NCBI GenBank assembly: GCA_019671005.1
Contig: CM033717.1
Span: forward strand, 75,375,850-75,439,849
Reading direction: 5' to 3'
From: Hibiscus mutabilis
Taxonomy: Eukaryota > Streptophyta > Magnoliopsida > Malvales > Malvaceae
Length of the DNA: 64,000 bases
A model generated the notes under the pieces. It did not search any database, was not told where the DNA came from, and saw only the letters and a list, made by a program, of their open reading frames with translations. This document shows positions 60,659 to 64,000 of this stretch, one piece after another. The translations under genes and the position numbers were made by a program. Positions within the stretch are counted from its first letter, which is position 1. Every line of letters begins with the position of its first letter.

Positions 60659-60750
60659 CTTAGAAAGCAAACCCCGTTAGGAAGAAAATTTTTAAAAAAC
60701 CACCATGGACACGATAAGCATTAAGTGCAAGGACAGGTTTGCTTTCTAAG
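60659..60750. other. Perfect 15-bp inverted repeat (hairpin candidate)
   Basis: CTTAGAAAGCAAACC (60659-60673) pairs exactly with GGTTTGCTTTCTAAG (60736-60750), with a 62-nt loop. The loop contains ACCACCATGG, a good start-codon context, but no long frame follows. Confidence 0.5.
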
Positions 60751-61007
60751 AAATCAAAGATACAATTCCCAGAAACCCAAATTCTGAAGTTTCCAAACTT
60801 AACCAAGCTTTAATCCAACTAAGTTGCCTAACCGCCAAATCATACAATTAAATACCTTATTAAGCCCATTAGGAAAAAAACACATAATCAGACCAACCAC
60901 TGGACACTACAAATCATCTTGATGACCAAAGCATGCTTGTGTTGCACTAAAAGAAATCAATAAGAGCTTAACCAGCAGTCCATTACAGTAAGGATTATAT
61001 TTTGATG

Positions 61008-61202
61008 CACATGTGTAAAAAAAAATTACACAACTCTTCATATTTAAACTATAAAATCTAAAATATAAATTCCTAACCCTAACACCTTAAAACCTAAACT
61101 CTAAATTCTAACCATAAACCTTAAATTCTACACTCTAAACCACAATCTAAATCTCTAAACCTAAAGTTTACACGAGCTTATATATCAAAGTATTTTACTT
61201 AC
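61008..61202. mobile_element. MITE with telomere-like interior, family A, copy 3
   Basis: The right end TATATCAAAGTATTTTACTT and the left TTTTGATGCACATGTGTAA are inverted relatives of the family A ends. The interior is CCTAACCCTAACACC-like then AAACCTAAACTCTAAA-like. Confidence 0.55.
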
Positions 61203-61610
61203 AGTAATCTGCTTCATGAGCTGAGGCCTAAAATAGATTTCTCATCAAACCAATGCACACAAGCTTGCAGAGGAAAAAATGACAGTTATAGAAGAATGGT
61301 GTTTGTTCATACTCGAATAATTGTAACTAAAGAGTTTAAAGTTTAATTAGGCTCATTGTGGTTTGTACAATAAAATTGTCTTAGGAGAAAAGCATTAAAG
61401 CCCCATCCTTAAAGAAAAATAAGGGATCTAAATAGCACCTGTCTGGAAAGGAGAGGAAGAGGAAACTCCATCGAACAATTTGTGGGCATCCAAAAACAGT
61501 AACCTTTTCACTCATTTAGAACATTTCAATGGGCATATACTCCAAAAAGATGGTGGGCGATGATGAATCGTCTAAAAGTCACGTTAAGGTTTGTATACAA
61601 ACCATTTTAC

Positions 61611-63674
61611 TCATCTATGCAAGAATCCCATTGCCTGGTAGACATTACCGAGAATAGCATCAGGCATCAGCTGACAGCTATAGCTGCAGCTTTTGTAGCC
61701 CCTCCAGCCAAGACTCCGTCCAAATAAGTTGGATCAGAAATCATTTACTCATAACGAACCTGCAAAAGTTGAACCTCACTAATGATGGGGACACCTCAGT
61801 GGATGATAAAAGTAGGGGAAATCAACAAAATGATTGGGCCAAGTGTGGTCACAACATTGGCTGAAAACAACTGCATACACGTCAAGGCAAAAAAAATCTC
61901 CATGTGCATACAAATTATTCATGAAAAGAATCACTTCTGTCACTACTGTCAAACATGGAATCTAATCAGAACATTGGCACCAATCAACTGTGAACGGCTA
62001 CATGGGTATAACTAGATTTTATGTTTGTTAGACTGCTTAGACTAAAGTACACAGCTTCATAAAAATTGCCATGACTTCTAAGGTTGATCAAACAGCTGAA
62101 ATAAGATAGCCCGGACACACTAGACCTCAATTGCATCAAGAAGGCTTCTACTACTAAATTGCAATGATTTGAAAACAAAACTAATTAGTAAATAACACCC
62201 ATAGATATATATTTTGTCCCCACAAAAATATGAACTGTAATGGTTAGAAATATCTGAAAGCCAGGATTTCATTTAACATGATTAATCTTAAGTTGGAACA
62301 CGTTTATAGGATGAAGTATTAACACAAAAATAAACACCTAAAGTCCCTTGGGGCAAAAACATGCCTAATCACAAGAGAAAACAAGGGTAAAAGTTAGCAT
62401 GTATACGTCTCTATCATGTACAAACAATGCTGCATATAGGGATAAGAACCTGGATAGGATGCAAATGATCAACCAATGCATCTGTCAGCAGGGTTTTAAA
62501 TGTGCCCCACTTCATATCTTGTCATTCCAGTGCAACTTCCTGAAATAAGAATAAAAATTCCAGTGCAGCTTCCTGAAATAAGGATAAAAATACGAGACGG
62601 TGTTGAATCTCTCCTAAGCTATCTAGCCTCAAATGGTTGATCACACAATTCTTGTATCACAGCAGAAATTTTAATATCAATAAGATTTCAAATGCAAAGT
62701 TGGATATTGTGGAAAAAATTGTACTGGACTCGAAAGAAGAGAATGAATGTGTTTCTTAAAGCATTTCAGAGCTATGTGTGGGTATTAAATCCAAGATACT
62801 CTAAGTAGAGCACATTCTCTGACACGTTATCTTGAAGCAAATTTGTAACCATAAGACAAGATCAATCGTTCAGTGGTTTAGTTTTAGGCTGTTAGCTTAG
62901 TCCAAAGTGCTTGTAATGGATGTGATTAGTATATGACCAACTCATCTTCAAAGGACAACCAAAAAAAAGTTAGTTTTTTCCTCTCGTTTTAAGTCGTACA
63001 CACACAGTACTCAAACTCAAGTAACAAGCACCAAATCATCAAATCTCTTTTGTCTTTCCGAAACTAGCTGATATATGGAAAGAATATTGTTGCATTCAGG
63101 AGTCAGGACGCTCAGGATTGTCAAACTCCAGGCTATAAGATTTGCTAGAAGAAAGGCAAACAAGACAACAAGTTAGAGAACTTCATATCAAGGCTATTTT
63201 CATATAAAGAAATGTACAGAGGAAAATAAAACTGGAAAAGGAAAGGAAACTTCAAATTATCTGGATTGACTAAGAACTAACCCTGGAAATGCATCAGTCT
63301 TGCAACACTTTATCATGCTTGCTATCACCTACCACCAAAATAAAAAGGAGGTTAATTTTGATCAAAGCGAAATATAAATAGTTAACACGCTCAGCCAACT
63401 CACGAGTCAACTCTAAATGTTGCTTCTGCCCTTCACCAACCGGGACTAAATCAGACTGCAGAAGCATGCTGCAATTGTGCAAGAGTCATGCGTCTTCAGG
63501 GCACTAACCAAAACATTAACATTTTTCAGATAAGATACTCAAACTATCGAGGCTGCATGCTCAAATAATGGATAATAGTAAAACTTATGTTTCCAAAACA
63601 ACCTGATACAAAAGAATATCAGAAGCCACCAGAACAGGGTAGGTCAATAGAGCAGCTCCAACACTTTTGTCTCC
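61611..63674 (-). pseudogene. Organellar-type tryptophanyl-tRNA synthetase, broken (continues past the window)
   Basis: Exon-like blocks in order: 63674-63603 (GDKSVGAALLTYPVLVASDI), 63455 to about 63372 (SDLVPVGEGQKQHLELTREL, then AERVNYLY), 63328-63292 (VIASMIKCCKTDAFPG), 63132 to about 63045 (LEFDNPERP, then NNILSIYQLVS in another frame), about 62546-62450 (KWGTFKTLLTDALVDHLHPI), 61759-61611 (VRYE, SDPTYLDGVLAGG, VYQAMGFL). Splice sites mostly survive, so it is an unprocessed copy. Lesions: the segment after VNYLY that holds the KMSKS signature is gone; a 7-bp insertion after PERP; a 1-bp loss in the VSG region; an in-frame stop before QDM; a stop right after VRYE; indels near the C-terminus. 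The 5' exons should lie right of 64000. A working enzyme charges tRNA-Trp in plastids and mitochondria; this copy cannot. Confidence 0.85.
62525..62590. repeat. 33-bp tandem duplication covering a splice acceptor of the TrpRS pseudogene
   Basis: 62525-62557 and 62558-62590 are adjacent copies with two differences. Each contains the intron end and the first bases of the exon on the minus strand, giving two consecutive acceptors. Confidence 0.85.
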
Positions 63675-63702
63675 CTGCAAAACCATAATTGAGGAAGGCA
63701 AT

Positions 63703-63834
63703 CAAGGATGGACCCAGAGGGGGGCTGGAGGGGGCAGTAGCCCCTCTAAAAATTTGAAATTCATATATGATCTATAATTTTTTTAGAAATTTATAGATTC
63801 GCCCCCCTAACATATAATCATGTGTCCGTCCCTT
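63703..63834. mobile_element. Small hAT-like MITE in a TrpRS pseudogene intron
   Basis: A 132-bp element bounded by AGGCAAT at 63696-63702 and 63835-63841. The ends are inverted: CAAGGATGGACCC on the left, GTCCGTCCCTT on the right (inverted AAGGGACGGAC). The C/G-rich subterminal parts flank an AT-rich middle. The TIR type (xAxGGxxGGACC) and a 7-8 bp duplication suggest hAT. Confidence 0.75.
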
Positions 63835-64000
63835 AGGCAATTAATTCAAACAGACAAAAAGCATAAATTTGATAAGAGAAATAAGATGAATGAAATGATG
63901 GCTCTTAATAGCAAAAATAACAATCGTCCTTAAAATTCATTCTTCAATTGAATTCAACTTTAACTTGGTTCCAAACAGGCTAGAAGCAAAGCTATTCCAG

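Overview
The window is nuclear DNA of a flowering plant. Genes have many short introns with GT-AG borders, the intergenic DNA is very AT-rich, and plant-only gene families and plant LTR retrotransposons are present. The repeat style (Tat-type gypsy element with very long LTRs, chromovirus LTR beginning TGTAAC, dense MITEs) recalls cotton (Gossypium) or another Malvaceae; that placement is from memory, not proven here.

Layout. 1-600: tandem GCACCTCTGTGC repeats, then the C-terminal end of a BURP-domain gene. 600-10,600: no gene seen; a MITE graveyard with several elements whose borders and target duplications can be read directly (4262-4727, 8811-9328, 9360-10413). 10,951-15,258 (+): complete 17-exon class III HD-Zip gene, closest to ATHB-8, with a miR165/166 site split by an intron. 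16,062-16,429: foldback element. 16,630-32,035: complete but decayed Ty3/gypsy Tat/Ogre-like retrotransposon on the minus strand (15.4 kb, perfect 5-bp duplication CATAC) with an extra ORF1 before gag, two RNase H regions and a repeat-filled 3' untranslated region. 32,640-33,869 (-): DUF1677 gene whose start codon sits alone before a 735-bp intron. 35,631-42,834: Ty1/copia remnant cut by a 3.4-kb chromovirus LTR with a pol tail. 46,144-46,722 (+): intronless DUF761 gene. 49,604-52,247 (-): nine-exon SHH1-type gene (homeodomain plus SAWADEE) whose last intron appears to be GC-AG. 55,765-59,650 (+): complete 17-exon cytosolic-type NADP-malic enzyme gene. 61,611 to the right edge (-): broken organellar-type tryptophanyl-tRNA synthetase gene that has lost its KMSKS part.

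The genes do not form a pathway or cluster. HD-Zip III acts in vascular and leaf polarity development under miR165/166, SHH1 brings Pol IV to chromatin for RNA-directed DNA methylation, NADP-malic enzyme makes NADPH and pyruvate from malate, and DUF1677, DUF761 and BURP proteins are plant-specific families of poorly known function. Most of the rest is transposon-derived. I found no clear new biological system. The most informative observations are the gene-structure oddities (GC-AG intron, ATG-only coding exon, split miRNA site, leader uORFs), the anatomy of the Tat element, a templated deletion scar in its LTR, and two MITE families with telomere-like interiors.
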